Position numbers and translations under genes: made by a program
The notes under the pieces: generated by a model
Databases searched by the model: none
The model's input: the letters and a program-made list of their open reading frames with translations, nothing else
Told to the model about the DNA's origin: nothing
Part shown: positions 45,682 through 54,943 of the stretch, piece by piece
How positions within the stretch are numbered: the stretch's first letter is position 1
How the letters are laid out: each line of letters opens with the position of its first letter
Assembly (NCBI RefSeq): GCF_013760845.1
Contig: NZ_JACDUU010000010.1
Location: 1 to 64,000, forward strand
Direction: 5' to 3'
Origin: [Anoxybacillus] calidus
GTDB lineage: Bacteria > Bacillota > Bacilli > Bacillales > Anoxybacillaceae
DNA: 64,000 bases

Positions 45682-46155
45682 ATGTTATTGTTTCATGTAT
45701 TTTTAATAACCCATATACTTACAGGTACAATATGTTTAATAAGTGGGATATTTGCAATGGCTTCTAAAAAGAAGAAAGGAAAACATACAGTATCTGGCGA
45801 GATATATCATTGGTCTTATGTTCTTGTATTTATAACGGCTTTGGTAATGTCGATAATACATTGGCAAAAGAGCCAATATTTATTCTACATCGCTTTGTTT
45901 TCTTATGGACTTGTTTTATTCGGTTACTTAGCAGTCAAAAAAAAATGGAAAAATTGGCTAGGTGCTCATATAGGAGGAATACTAGGCTCTTATATAGGTA
46001 TAGTAACTACAACCTTAGTAGTTAATATTCCTAGAATACCTGTATTAAATGAATTACCCATTTTGTTATTTTGGTTTCTTCCTACAATAATAGGGACTCC
46101 ATTCATATTTAAAGTAGGTAATCAATATGGTCCTAAAAAAGAAGGTAATTTTTAA
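45682..46155 (+). CDS. Four- to five-helix membrane protein, DUF2306-like
   Basis: A 157-residue membrane protein. Helix 1 is FHVFLITHILTGTICLISGI, followed by a basic loop with KKKKGKHTVSGEIYHW, and three more helices. The pattern of His in helix 1, a Lys/His-rich loop and GEIYHW resembles DUF2306-type proteins (KGxxHRxxGxxY), but this is tentative. The start is unclear: ATG at 45682 and TTG at 45688 both lie close to GAGGTG. Single gene with a terminator after it. Confidence 0.65.
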   Translation: MLLFHVFLITHILTGTICLISGIFAMASKKKKGKHTVSGEIYHWSYVLVFITALVMSIIHWQKSQYLFYIALFSYGLVLFGYLAVKKKWKNWLGAHIGGILGSYIGIVTTTLVVNIPRIPVLNELPILLFWFLPTIIGTPFIFKVGNQYGPKKEGNF

Positions 46156-46229
46156 GCACATCTAATCATTTCTACTGTGGCATAATTCGATTTATGAAAA
46201 GCACTAAATAAAAGTTTAACTTGCTTATA

Positions 46230-46257
46230 CCTCCTTTTTGCAAGGAGGATTTTTTTG
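46230..46257 (+). terminator. Rho-independent terminator
   Basis: 7-bp stem cctcctt / aaggagg with a 5-base loop, followed by attttttt. Confidence 0.82.
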
Positions 46258-46386
46258 TTAGGAAAGCAGGGACTATCAGATGAATAGCTCATTTTTGCAG
46301 AAACCATTGGGAATTAGCTGTTAAAACGAAACTATGTTCTAAATAATCAATATGTATTCTAAAAATGAAAGGCGCTAGCGGAAGTG

Positions 46387-46569
46387 ATGTATTTGAAACA
46401 TAGAAAGAAAGCAACGCTAAAAATTTCAATTTATAAGTCCCGCAGCAGAACGGTTATGATTCGTTTTAAGTTCCAAGACAGGAAAGCACGAAACAAAAAT
46501 CAACCATTTAAAGAAACGGTTGTAGTTTTAATGGTTAATTTTTTTCTTGAAAAATTTGGTATTAAATGA
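46387..46569 (+). CDS. Possible small basic protein
   Basis: A 60-codon frame encoding a very basic peptide (Lys/Arg-rich first half, then VVVLMVNFFLEKFGIK). The site before the ATG (GCGGAAGTG) is weak. It could be a real small gene or chance. Nothing homologous was recognised. Confidence 0.25.
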   Translation: MYLKHRKKATLKISIYKSRSRTVMIRFKFQDRKARNKNQPFKETVVVLMVNFFLEKFGIK

Positions 46570-46680
46570 TTAAGTCGATAACTCGATAAAAAAATAGCTG
46601 TTAGGTGATGATAAGGAAAATAACAAAAAAGAATTGTCATGTTACAAAAGAAGTGGTAATATTAGGATAACTGAATAAGT

Positions 46681-46832
46681 CTTATCAAGAGTGAACGAGA
46701 GATCGGGCTCGATGACTTCACAGCAACCTGCGACTTAGCGTAAGGTGCTCCTACCCGCAAAGCGTTTCGCTTTGGATGATAAGAACGGCTATACGCTCTT
46801 TTCGCATCATTCATGGCGAAAAGAGTTTTTTT
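46681..46832 (+). promoter_or_regulatory. SAM-I-type (S-box) riboswitch with terminator
   Basis: P1 strands cttatc (46681) and gataag (46778-46783) close an aptamer containing the S-box landmarks: aagagtg after P1, a P2 stem, gatgac, cagcaacc, and aaggtgct with a second short helix. It diverges somewhat from the canonical aptamer in the P2/P3 region. A terminator follows at 46796-46832: ctcttttcgc / gcgaaaagag then ttttttta. It controls the two downstream genes and should be turned off by SAM. Confidence 0.85.
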
Positions 46833-46894
46833 ATTTTTCAATGAACCGTTCGGCATCATCCCACAAACCTTATAAAGAACGGGGGAAAGGAAAT

Positions 46895-47227
46895 ATGAAC
46901 GCAAATGGCATAATCCGTGGATACATGGCATGTCATATGAAAGTAGACTCATTTGCTTCACATGTTGCCAATTGTGTGAGACGTCAACTTTTAGAATTTG
47001 AGTCAACGGCGACTTTTCATATGGACTACCATACAAATTTTTTCTTATTTTATGGGCAAGCGTTTGGACAAACGTTCCAATTGCTGCTGACGTTTGCGGA
47101 AGTGGAAGTGTTAAAAGCAAAAGGACCGTACGCGCTTGACCGCCGCATTTGGGAAGAAATAAAGGCAAAAGGCCTTCCAATCAAAAATACAACGCATTAT
47201 TTACAAACGGTATTAGCGGACAAATAA
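46895..47227 (+). CDS. Riboswitch-controlled protein of unknown function
   Basis: A 110-residue soluble protein. Visible features: MACHMKVDSFASHVANCVRR, then HMDYHTNFFLFYGQAFGQ in the middle with conserved-looking His and aromatic residues, and a C-terminal helix. I do not recognise the family. The ATG at 46895 follows GGGGGAAAGGAAAT; upstream in-frame codons run through the riboswitch terminator and are not coding. Its placement behind a SAM riboswitch ties it to sulfur/methionine metabolism. It is cotranscribed with the VOC gene 23 bases later. Confidence 0.75.
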   Translation: MNANGIIRGYMACHMKVDSFASHVANCVRRQLLEFESTATFHMDYHTNFFLFYGQAFGQTFQLLLTFAEVEVLKAKGPYALDRRIWEEIKAKGLPIKNTTHYLQTVLADK

Positions 47228-47250
47228 GGTGTAAGAAGGGGAGAGAGAAC

Positions 47251-47634
47251 ATGGCAGTCAAAAAATTTGAACATGTTGGTATTCAAGTAAAAGACATTGA
47301 AACATCGAAACATTTTTACCAAAACGTCGTCGGACTTGATTTGATCAGTGAAATGATTCATACGAACGGAAGCATGAAACTGGCGTTTCTTGGTCTAAAT
47401 GGTTCGATTATCGTTGAACTGATTGAAGGGTATCATCCTAATTTACCGACAGAAGGAAAAGTTCACCATGTTGCGTTTACCGTGGAAGCCATCGAACAAG
47501 AAAAAGAACGGTTACAATCGCTTGGTGTACCTCTCGTTTGGGAAGACATTACGACGCTACCAAACGGTGCAAAATATTTATTTTTCCTTGGTCCAGACGG
47601 AGAGTGGATTGAATTTTATGAGCCGGCGAAGTAA
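47251..47634 (+). CDS. VOC-superfamily (glyoxalase-fold) protein
   Basis: A 127-residue two-module VOC protein. Likely metal ligands are His8 (EHVGI), Glu56 (IIVELIEG), His72 or His73 (KVHHVAF) and Glu121 (GEWIEFYEP), the arrangement of glyoxalase I and methylmalonyl-CoA epimerase. The length fits a single-domain, dimeric enzyme. Being in a SAM-riboswitch operon suggests a substrate from methionine salvage or thiol detoxification, which is inference. The ATG at 47251 follows GAAGGGGAGAG. Confidence 0.85.
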   Translation: MAVKKFEHVGIQVKDIETSKHFYQNVVGLDLISEMIHTNGSMKLAFLGLNGSIIVELIEGYHPNLPTEGKVHHVAFTVEAIEQEKERLQSLGVPLVWEDITTLPNGAKYLFFLGPDGEWIEFYEPAK

Positions 47635-47705
47635 AGAATGAGAATATTTTCTAAATATAATGAAACATCGTTATGAAAAGCAAACAGGTCATTTCAGGAC
47701 TTTAC

Positions 47706-47731
47706 AGGAGGATATGATATCCTCCTTTTTA
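47706..47731 (+). terminator. Terminator of the S-box operon
   Basis: Perfect stem aggaggata / tatcctcct with a 3-base loop, followed by tttta. Confidence 0.85.
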
Positions 47732-48034
47732 GTTAGCTTTTGCTGCTATCCTGTTTTTCTAATATCCTAATGAGGCGACTGTATATGAAGCGAAAGACGA
47801 CGGTGGAAGAAGGAAAAAGCTTCATTTTTTATCAAATAAAAATAAAATTCCCGCCAAAAACGTTTATCATATTCATTCGTAGATAAGCAGATCGTTCCTT
47901 TTATGTTCATATTTTTCTTTCTTAAGTTCGTTGTCGAATATAGAAACACGAAGAATGGTTTCCTCTCAACAACAATATAAGATATTATTACAATCACCTT
48001 ATTGAACATTACTCCCTTTAGTGAAACAATGATA

Positions 48035-48420
48035 ATCATCGGTCACGAGCAACAAGAACATAGACTTGTTCTCTACTAATACCTCGATGCTTTGATTTAC
48101 CACCATGTTTGCCTTTTTCCGAGTACAGGAAATAGATTTCATTCACTTCAACGATACCTTCAAATTGATTGAAGTCTATTTGTTTTAACGCATTGAGCAA
48201 CTTGTGCCGTCAGTAAAAAAGCGTACCCAAGTACCCTCCTACGATTTCGTTAGATTTCCATAGAGAATATCCTTTAATCATACATTCAAGAAAAGCAATC
48301 CATTCGTTGCTTTTGCGAGTGCGATAGAGAACAATATTCGTCATATCATTAAACGTTTTCGACAACACTTGCATTTATAGCGTTGGCGACCATTTTATTT
48401 CCCGAAAAAGAGAAAATGAA
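48035..48420 (-). pseudogene. Degenerate IS1595-family transposase
   Basis: Read on the minus strand from about 48420: GRQRYKCKCCRKR (zinc-ribbon remnant), then, in other frames, NIVLYRTRKSNEWIAFLECM, IKGYSLWKSNEIVGGYLGTL, RHKLLNALKQIDFNQFEGIV, EVNEIYFLYSEKGK and SKHRGISREQVYVLVARDR. This is the ISXO2-like transposase layout of IS1595 elements (Cys-rich ribbon, then DE/EVDE region). At least two frameshifts, a stop after LFY and a deletion before GGKSKHRG make it inactive. Flanking 47.8-48.0 kb may hold the rest. Confidence 0.75.
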
Positions 48421-48609
48421 AAAAGAAAACAGGAGTCTATAAACGACCGTAACTAAATCAGTTGCTGTTATTTATTGTCCTTTCAATGTTGAAAATACAT
48501 TTGTTTAAAGAGGATTCCTCTTTTTTGAAAAGTATATATTTAAATAAAGAATACCATTTTGCGATGATCCAACTATGAGAAAAAACAATCTTCTTATGGG
48601 GGTGGAGGA
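48421..48609. other. Upstream region of acoR
   Basis: AT-rich leader with no gene. It should contain the acoR promoter; no clear cre site or -35/-10 pair was identified. Confidence 0.35.
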
Positions 48610-50454
48610 ATGAAAGTTATTAACCCATTAAATCAAGAGATTTGGGATCGGTTCGTTCGGGAAGGGGCACTCGATACTATTCGAATCAACAAACGGATTG
48701 CAGAGTCATGGTACCTATGTCGCCAATCTGGGGTCAATCCATACGATGGAAAAGGTAAAGTGATCTTAAGTCAAGATTCACTCATGACACGCAAAAAACG
48801 GAATCAAAAATTGCTGTATATGGCCATTCCTTTTCTAGAAAAATTACAAAAGGTTTATGAGAAATCAAAATCTATATTCTTGCTTGTAGACCGTAATGGT
48901 TATGTTTTATGTGCAAAAGGGAATCAACAAACACTAAAGAGGGCTGAATCCATAAATTTTGTGGAAGGGGTCAAATGGACAGAAGATGAAGTCGGAACGA
49001 ATGCCATCGGCACAGCTTTACGAATCAAAGAACCCATTACGATCGTCGGAATGGAACATTATTCTGTCGCTTCCCATCTATGGGGATGTTCCGCTGCTCC
49101 TATCTATAATGAACACCGAGAATTTGTAGGTATTATTAATGTTTCTTACCCTATTGATGATCATTTAGATGAATATGTCCTTGGGGCTGTTGTTTCGACA
49201 GCTTATGCCATTGAACAACGATTTCACATTCAGTCAAAAGAAGATGAATTGGAATTATTTAAACAGGCTTCAAATATAGATAACCCCGATCTGCCTATCG
49301 TTTTATGTGATGAAAAAGAAAAAATTGTTTGGATTAACCATTGTTTACGTCATTCTCTCTTCAACTGGAAAGATATGTACTTAGAGGATCTTTACAATCA
49401 AGATTGGCTCATTCAAACGAAATTCCCACTATACTCGAACATTCATCACGATGTCATTGGCTATCGCATCCACATCCAAAAAAAGAAAGAAAAAAAGAGG
49501 CAACATGCTTCAATGATCTTTCAGTTTGATGGTGTAAAAGGAACAAGTAAGATATTTGAAAATGTCATTAAATGTTGTGAAAGAGCGGCGAAAACAGATG
49601 TAACTGTTCATATAACAGGAGAAACCGGCACTGGTAAGGAAGTAGTTGCCCGTTCAATTCATTTCAACAGTCCAAGAAAAAATGGTCCTTTTATCGCCAT
49701 TAATTGTGGCGCCATTCCAAAAGATTTAATCGGAAGTGAACTATTTGGATATGTAGAGGGAGCGTTTACCGGTGCAAAACGCACAGGCCATAAAGGAAAG
49801 TTTGAACAGGCGAATGGAGGTACTCTTTTCCTTGACGAAATCGGTGAAATTCCTTATGAGATGCAGGTTGCTTTGCTGAGAGTGCTGCAGGAAAAACAAA
49901 TCGTTCCGATTGGCGGAACAAAACCAATCCCGTTGGATATCCGAATTATTACCGCTACACACCGAAATCTATATGAACTTGTAAGATTGGGAAAGTTTCG
50001 TGAAGATTTGTTTTACCGAATTTATGTCTATCCGATACAAGTTCCCCCCTTAAGACAAAGGAAAGAGGATCTTCCATCCTTCATTCAATATTACTGTGAA
50101 AAAAATGATTGGCCAATCTCATTTACTCAAGATGTAATGGAAGTTCTTATGAAGCATGATTGGCCAGGGAATATCCGGGAATTGTTTAATGTATTGGAAC
50201 GGATCCGTGTCCAATATGAGGAGAACCTTCCGGATGTTTCCATTATTCAATCCATGTTTACACATTGGGATAAACGAGAAAGAAATGAAAGCAACGAAAG
50301 TTCCCAGCAGCTGTCCTTTCGTGAACAAATGGAGAAAAATTGCATCATGGAGATGCTTGAAAAAACAGCAGGGAACGTAACAGCTGCCGCTGCCATATTA
50401 AATATTCCGCGAAGTACGTTTTATCGGAAACTGAAAAAATATGGTTTATCATGA
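48610..50454 (+). CDS. acoR: Sigma-54-dependent activator of the acetoin operon
   Basis: A 614-residue enhancer-binding protein. A GAF-type sensor region spans about 60-220 ([18 protein letters not shown], typical of AcoR). The AAA+ domain has Walker A GETGTGKE (Gly337 onward), the sigma-54 contact loop GAFTGAK (Gly384 onward), Walker [12 protein letters not shown] and the arginine region DLFYRI. A Fis-type HTH closes the protein ([20 protein letters not shown]). It probably senses acetoin. Start ATG behind GGGGGTGGAGG. It lies upstream of acoABC; in B. subtilis acoR is downstream of acoL. Confidence 0.93.
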   Translation: MKVINPLNQEIWDRFVREGALDTIRINKRIAESWYLCRQSGVNPYDGKGKVILSQDSLMTRKKRNQKLLYMAIPFLEKLQKVYEKSKSIFLLVDRNGYVLCAKGNQQTLKRAESINFVEGVKWTEDEVGTNAIGTALRIKEPITIVGMEHYSVASHLWGCSAAPIYNEHREFVGIINVSYPIDDHLDEYVLGAVVSTAYAIEQRFHIQSKEDELELFKQASNIDNPDLPIVLCDEKEKIVWINHCLRHSLFNWKDMYLEDLYNQDWLIQTKFPLYSNIHHDVIGYRIHIQKKKEKKRQHASMIFQFDGVKGTSKIFENVIKCCERAAKTDVTVHITGETGTGKEVVARSIHFNSPRKNGPFIAINCGAIPKDLIGSELFGYVEGAFTGAKRTGHKGKFEQANGGTLFLDEIGEIPYEMQVALLRVLQEKQIVPIGGTKPIPLDIRIITATHRNLYELVRLGKFREDLFYRIYVYPIQVPPLRQRKEDLPSFIQYYCEKNDWPISFTQDVMEVLMKHDWPGNIRELFNVLERIRVQYEENLPDVSIIQSMFTHWDKRERNESNESSQQLSFREQMEKNCIMEMLEKTAGNVTAAAAILNIPRSTFYRKLKKYGLS

Positions 50455-50491
50455 GACATATTGAGACGGAATGAGACAATGTCTCGTTTCA
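50452..50491 (+). promoter_or_regulatory. AcoR upstream activator site
   Basis: Repeated tgagac boxes: tgagaca, tgagacg, then the palindrome gagacaatgtctc at 50473-50485. TGAGACA/TGTCTCA inverted repeats are the known AcoR enhancer type. The site starts at the acoR stop codon and lies about 60-100 bases upstream of the sigma-54 promoter. Confidence 0.75.
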
Positions 50492-50521
50492 TAGAAGAAT
50501 TCAAGGAAATATAATCAAAAA

Positions 50522-50548
50522 AAAACGCTTTTTGTAAGCGTTTTATTT
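50522..50548 (+). terminator. Terminator of acoR
   Basis: 9-bp stem aaaacgctt / aagcgtttt, 5-base loop, then atttttt. It is wedged between the activator site and the sigma-54 promoter, so acoR transcription ends before acoA while the operon is independently initiated. Confidence 0.8.
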
Positions 50549-50549
50549 T

Positions 50550-50566
50550 TTGGCATGGTTCTTGCA
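50550..50566 (+). promoter_or_regulatory. Sigma-54 (-24/-12) promoter of acoABC
   Basis: TTGGCATGGTTCTTGCA matches TTGGCAC-N5-TTGCA with one substitution and the correct 10-base GG to GC spacing. It is 64 bases before the acoA ATG and requires AcoR with SigL. Confidence 0.88.
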
Positions 50567-50629
50567 TTACTTTTGAAATGAAAGGATTTTTTCCTACATG
50601 AACACCAAAATGATAGGAGGTACAAAATC

Positions 50630-51625
50630 ATGACAGTGATGAAATCGGAAACGAAAAGTATCACCCGTGAGAAAGCAAAGTGGATGTATGAGAAAATGTG
50701 TGAAATCCGTCAGTTTGAAGACAAAGTCCATGAAATTTTCAGCAAAGGCGTTTTGCCTGGATTTGTTCATTTGTATGCCGGTGAAGAAGCGGTAGCCGTC
50801 GGAATTTGTGCTCACCTCGATGAAAAAGACTATATTACCAGCACCCATCGCGGACATGGTCATTGCATTGCGAAGGGCTGTGATTTGAATGGAATGATGG
50901 CTGAAATATATGGAAAAGCAACCGGTCTATGTAAAGGAAAAGGGGGCTCCATGCATATTGCTGATGTTGAAAAAGGTATGCTTGGTGCAAATGGGATTGT
51001 CGGAGGTGGATTTCCTCTTGCAGTGGGTGCCGCCTTAACAGCCAAATTGAAAAAAACGGGAGCGGTTGCTGTTTGTTTCTTCGGTGATGGAGCCAACAAT
51101 CACGGCACTTTTCATGAGGGAATCAACTTAGCGGCGATTTGGAAACTTCCTGTCATTTTCGTAGCCGAAAATAATGGTTATGGTGAAGCGACCCCTTTTG
51201 AATATGCATCGAGCTGCAAAAATATCGCTGACAGAGCAGCGGCTTACAACATCCCGGGAGAAATCGTGGATGGAAAAGATGTTGTCGCCGTATATGAAGC
51301 GGCTGGGCGTGCGATTATTCGGGCACGAAATGGAGAAGGTCCGACTTTGATTGAATGTAAGACATACCGAAATTACGGTCATTTTGAGGGTGACGCTCAA
51401 AAATACAAAACAGCTGAAGAAAAAGAAAAACATGCAAAAGAATTGGATGCAATTTCCAAGTTCCGAAACTATGTCCTTTCCAAACAATTAGTAACAGAAA
51501 AGGAATTAGAAGAGATTGAAGGTAAAGTAATAGAAGCTGTTAAGAATGCTGTTGAATTTGCAGAACAAAGCCCGTTTCCTCAGGCAGAAGATCTCTTAAA
51601 AGATGTATATGTTTCCTATGAATAA
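50630..51625 (+). CDS. acoA: Acetoin dehydrogenase E1 alpha subunit
   Basis: A 331-residue TPP-dependent dehydrogenase subunit. Motifs: MYEKMCEIRQFEDKV at the N-terminus, HRGHGHCIAKG and GKGGSMHI, and the TPP motif GDGANNHGTFHEGIN. It matches AcoA of the acetoin complex, which cleaves acetoin to acetyl-CoA and acetaldehyde, rather than pyruvate dehydrogenase E1 alpha, because of its size and its place behind acoR. AGGAGG precedes the ATG. Confidence 0.92.
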   Translation: MTVMKSETKSITREKAKWMYEKMCEIRQFEDKVHEIFSKGVLPGFVHLYAGEEAVAVGICAHLDEKDYITSTHRGHGHCIAKGCDLNGMMAEIYGKATGLCKGKGGSMHIADVEKGMLGANGIVGGGFPLAVGAALTAKLKKTGAVAVCFFGDGANNHGTFHEGINLAAIWKLPVIFVAENNGYGEATPFEYASSCKNIADRAAAYNIPGEIVDGKDVVAVYEAAGRAIIRARNGEGPTLIECKTYRNYGHFEGDAQKYKTAEEKEKHAKELDAISKFRNYVLSKQLVTEKELEEIEGKVIEAVKNAVEFAEQSPFPQAEDLLKDVYVSYE

Positions 51626-51643
51626 GGCTGGAGGTGTATCAAT

Positions 51644-52678
51644 ATGACAAGAAAAATTTCTTTTTCACAGGCTATTAACGAAGCAATGAAGCTAGCTATG
51701 CGTAAGGATGAAAATGTCATTCTCTTAGGTGAGGACGTGGCTGGTGGTGCAGCTGTTGACCATTTACAGGATGACGAGGCATGGGGAGGTGTCATGGGGG
51801 TCACGAAAGGACTTGTCCAAGAATTTGGCAGAGATCGTGTTTTAGATACACCGATTGCAGAAGCGGGATATATCGGGGCTTCTGTTACGGCAGCAGCAAC
51901 CGGGCTACGGCCGATTGCGGAATTGATGTTCAATGATTTTATTGGCAGCTGTCTTGATGAAGTCATGAATCAAGCAGCAAAACTTCGCTATATGTTCGGA
52001 GGAAAGGCTAAGGTGCCGTTAACCATTCGGACGATGCATGGTGCTGGATTCCGGGCAGCTGCTCAACATTCGCAAAGTCTTTATGCGCTTTTTACACATA
52101 TACCTGGTTTGAAAGTCGTTGTTCCTTCTACACCAGCAGATGCGAAAGGTCTTCTACTTTCCTCCATTTTCGATGATGATCCAGTGATCTTTTTCGAGGA
52201 CAAAACACTCTATAACATGAAGGGAGAAGTAGAAGAAGGGTTTTATACCATTCCGATTGGCAAAGCAGACATAAAAAGAAAAGGAAGCGACCTTACGATT
52301 GTGGCAATAGGAAAACAAGTCCACACCGCCCTGAAGGCAGCCGACATGCTTGTGGAAAAAGGACTCGAAACAGAAGTGATCGACCCAAGAAGTCTGTCGC
52401 CGCTTGATGAAGATACTATATTATCTTCTGTTGCAAAGACAGGCCGTCTGATCGTGATTGATGAGGCCAATCCAAGATGCAGTGTAGCAACCGATATTTC
52501 TGCTCTTGTGGCGGACAAGGGATTTGATTATTTAGATGCTCCAATAAAAATGATTACTGCTCCACACTGCCCGGTTCCGTTCACGCCTGTTTTAGAAGAT
52601 CTCTACTTGCCAACCCCTGAAAAAGTACTTCATGCTGTTGCAGAAATGATTGGGGATGAATCATTCGTAGCCGTTTAA
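51644..52678 (+). CDS. acoB: Acetoin dehydrogenase E1 beta subunit
   Basis: A 344-residue transketolase-fold beta subunit. Family segments: FSQAINEAMKLAMRKDENVI, LGEDVAGG, RVLDTPIAEAGYIGASVTAA, FNDFIGSCLDEVMNQAAKLR and VIDPRSLSPLDEDTI. It forms the heterotetrameric E1 with AcoA. It starts 18 bases after acoA with GGAGGTG before the ATG. The gap to acoC contains an inverted repeat. Confidence 0.93.
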   Translation: MTRKISFSQAINEAMKLAMRKDENVILLGEDVAGGAAVDHLQDDEAWGGVMGVTKGLVQEFGRDRVLDTPIAEAGYIGASVTAAATGLRPIAELMFNDFIGSCLDEVMNQAAKLRYMFGGKAKVPLTIRTMHGAGFRAAAQHSQSLYALFTHIPGLKVVVPSTPADAKGLLLSSIFDDDPVIFFEDKTLYNMKGEVEEGFYTIPIGKADIKRKGSDLTIVAIGKQVHTALKAADMLVEKGLETEVIDPRSLSPLDEDTILSSVAKTGRLIVIDEANPRCSVATDISALVADKGFDYLDAPIKMITAPHCPVPFTPVLEDLYLPTPEKVLHAVAEMIGDESFVAV

Positions 52679-52695
52679 TATTCAATCTTAGGATG

Positions 52696-52746
52696 GCGTG
52701 TTGCCAAACAAACATCATGAAGGAACATAGCAACACGCACTCTTTT
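52696..52746 (+). repeat. Hairpin between acoB and acoC
   Basis: 9-bp perfect stem gcgtgttgc / gcaacacgc around a 25-base loop, followed by actcttttt. It could act as a partial terminator or an RNA-processing stop that lowers E2 relative to E1. Confidence 0.65.
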
Positions 52747-52772
52747 TATCGGTGAAAGGGGAGTGAAGCAGA

Positions 52773-54014
52773 ATGCCTGCTGAAATTATTATGCCAAAGC
52801 TGGGAATGAGTATGGAAGAAGGTACGGTTGTTGAATGGTTAAAGAAAAAGGGGGATCCTGTCAAAAAAGGAGAATCCGTGGTTATTATTAGTTCCGAAAA
52901 AATTGAGAATGAAATCGAAGCACCAGAGGATGGAGTGTTATTAGAAATCCTCGCCGAACAAGATGAAACGGTTCCGGTTGGAAAAGCGATTGGCTATATC
53001 GGCCAAACGAATGAAAATGTTGAACGTAGTCAATCAACGACAACGATAAAACAAGCGAATCAAGAAACAGCTACTTCCGTCGAGACAATGAAACCAATAG
53101 AAATAGACATGAAAAGACAAAAGCCACGAGTTTCCCCTGCTGCTAGGAAACTAGCACTTGAAGCGGGGATTGATCTCAATAGTATTTCAGGGTCGGGACC
53201 AAATGGAAGAATTACAAGAGCAGATATTCAAAAAGCGATTCAAGCGAAACGTTCAGACTCCGGTTTTCAGTTAAAAAGGAAACCAGAAATCGCCACGATG
53301 GAACAAAAACCAATGAATCAAACGGGGGTTACGGTAAAAGCTATCACTGGGATGAGGAAAGTGATTGCGACAAGAATGTTCACGAGCCTTCAGCAATCTG
53401 CCCAGCTCTCCATTCATATGCGGGCAGATGTCACCGAACTGCTCGAAATACAGAAAAAGGCCAGAGCCAATCTTATAGATGAACAGGACGTTAAACTGAC
53501 GATCACAGATTTTATTGCTCAAGCGACAATCTTAGCATTACTCAATCACAAGCAGATGAACAGCATCTATCAAGACGAACATATTCATATATATGATTCA
53601 ATTCATCTCGGAATTGCCGTAGCGTTAGAAAACGGTCTTATGGTTCCTGTTATTTCTCATGCAGAGAAACTGTCCATTAGGGAAATTTCCAGAAAGATAA
53701 AGGATTTAAGCTTGCGTGCAAAAGAAGGAAAACTAGAAAGCGAAGAAATGAAAGGGTCCACTTTCACGATTACGAGTCTTGGTGCTTATGGAGTTGAATT
53801 TTTTACCCCGGTACTAAATCCGCCGGAAGTAGGAATTCTTGGTGTTGGAACCGTTACGGATACTCCTGTTTTTGTTGGAGAGATCGTGCAGCGTCGAAGC
53901 CTTTTACCGCTTAGTTTAACCTTTGACCACCGTGTCATTGATGGTGCACCTGCTAGTAAGTTTCTTTCGACCATTAAGGATTATTTAGAAAAACCATATA
54001 AAATGTTGGTTTAA
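52773..54014 (+). CDS. acoC: Acetoin dehydrogenase E2 (dihydrolipoyl acetyltransferase)
   Basis: A 413-residue 2-oxo-acid-type acyltransferase. The lipoyl domain spans residues 1-75 with the lipoylated Lys43 in SSEKIENE. A peripheral subunit-binding domain lies near 112-152 (RVSPAARKLALEAGIDLNSI). The catalytic domain ends with DHRVIDG (His386, Asp390). It transfers the acetyl group to CoA. No acoL (dihydrolipoamide dehydrogenase) follows; a strong terminator ends the operon. E3 must come from another locus. Confidence 0.92.
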   Translation: MPAEIIMPKLGMSMEEGTVVEWLKKKGDPVKKGESVVIISSEKIENEIEAPEDGVLLEILAEQDETVPVGKAIGYIGQTNENVERSQSTTTIKQANQETATSVETMKPIEIDMKRQKPRVSPAARKLALEAGIDLNSISGSGPNGRITRADIQKAIQAKRSDSGFQLKRKPEIATMEQKPMNQTGVTVKAITGMRKVIATRMFTSLQQSAQLSIHMRADVTELLEIQKKARANLIDEQDVKLTITDFIAQATILALLNHKQMNSIYQDEHIHIYDSIHLGIAVALENGLMVPVISHAEKLSIREISRKIKDLSLRAKEGKLESEEMKGSTFTITSLGAYGVEFFTPVLNPPEVGILGVGTVTDTPVFVGEIVQRRSLLPLSLTFDHRVIDGAPASKFLSTIKDYLEKPYKMLV

Positions 54015-54104
54015 TATAATCAAATGTCCATCCAATTATGCCGATGGATAGAATAGCGAAAACGTGACATCTGTTAACATAAGAGCAGTTTTAGAAAGTG
54101 GTTT

Positions 54105-54153
54105 CAAAACAAAATCGCTACATTTGAACAAAAATGTAGCGATTTTGTTTTGG
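54105..54153. terminator. Terminator of acoABC
   Basis: Long, near-perfect stem: caaaacaaaatcgctacatt pairs with aatgtagcgattttgttttg, small loop. Very stable; A/T-rich on both sides so probably bidirectional. Confidence 0.88.
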
Positions 54154-54510
54154 AAGATACTTGGATTTCAACACAATAATATTAACATTACGTTTTCTTT
54201 CGTCTTTTATTTTCTATAATAGTTTGGTGGTACATTCTATTTTAACCAAGAAATCGATTGATCTCTTTTTCGTATTATGTTTATCTGTAAATTTATGTTC
54301 AATCATTTACTCAAGTAGAGGGATTAAATGAAGTAGTCTCTAAAAGGAGTAGAAATATGACCAATTGCGTTGGCATCATTGATTGTATAAAGTGCAGGAT
54401 TTGCATTTTATTTTTTGGCTCTGTGAAAGAATGTTGTTAGTTTTTTATTGTAACTTACTGGTAGGATAGTAGAAGAAATTTTACCATATATTTGTAAAAT
54501 TGTTTGGGAG
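54154..54510. other. Intergenic, nothing recognised
   Basis: About 360 AT-rich bases with stops in all frames and no strong hairpin. Confidence 0.4.
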
Positions 54511-54708
54511 GTGTTTAAAATCAATAAAAAGACAAAACCGATTATTGGACTAATCAGTTCCCTTATTGTTAGTCTTTTCGGAGTGTATCGTTTCATAACC
54601 GAAGCTTCATCATCTGGTTCATTATTTGTCCCTATCATATTTGCTGTTACAGGTTTTCTTGGATTCATTGGCAACACAATGGAACTAAAAAACAACAATA
54701 AAATTTAA
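54511..54708 (+). CDS. Small two-helix membrane protein
   Basis: A 65-residue protein with a basic N-terminus (KINKKTKP), helices at about 10-27 and 38-56, and a polar tail. The best ribosome-binding site, GGGAGG, directly abuts the GTG at 54511, which would be too close. Translation may instead start at the downstream ATC codon at 54520, eight bases after GGGAGG, or from a different start. No family recognised. Confidence 0.5.
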   Translation: MFKINKKTKPIIGLISSLIVSLFGVYRFITEASSSGSLFVPIIFAVTGFLGFIGNTMELKNNNKI

Positions 54709-54943
54709 CAGAGTCTATTTTTTATAGAAAAAATCCTTCCCATTTATAAACGCAGTAAAAGTGGGAGATGAACGATGGTTCGGTGTGAGAAATTTGGTGG
54801 CTGGAACATATCAGAGAAAACAAAGAAAAACATTTGACTAAAACGAGTTCGCAATTTGGTTTGAACGATCCACTATGCAAGTTGATGGTATTGTAAGAGG
54901 ACATCTTCACTTAGGATGGTGGATGAGATAATGTAAAAAATAG
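54709..54943. other. Intergenic, possible decayed coding sequence
   Basis: No supported gene. Short stretches look protein-like, but no frame exceeds 60 codons with a start and ribosome-binding site. Confidence 0.35.

Noticed and set aside
50630-54014. Reading acoABC as a pyruvate or branched-chain dehydrogenase complex
   Set aside because: The AcoR-type activator, TGAGACA enhancer and sigma-54 promoter are specific to the acetoin operon, and the E1 alpha is the shorter Aco type.
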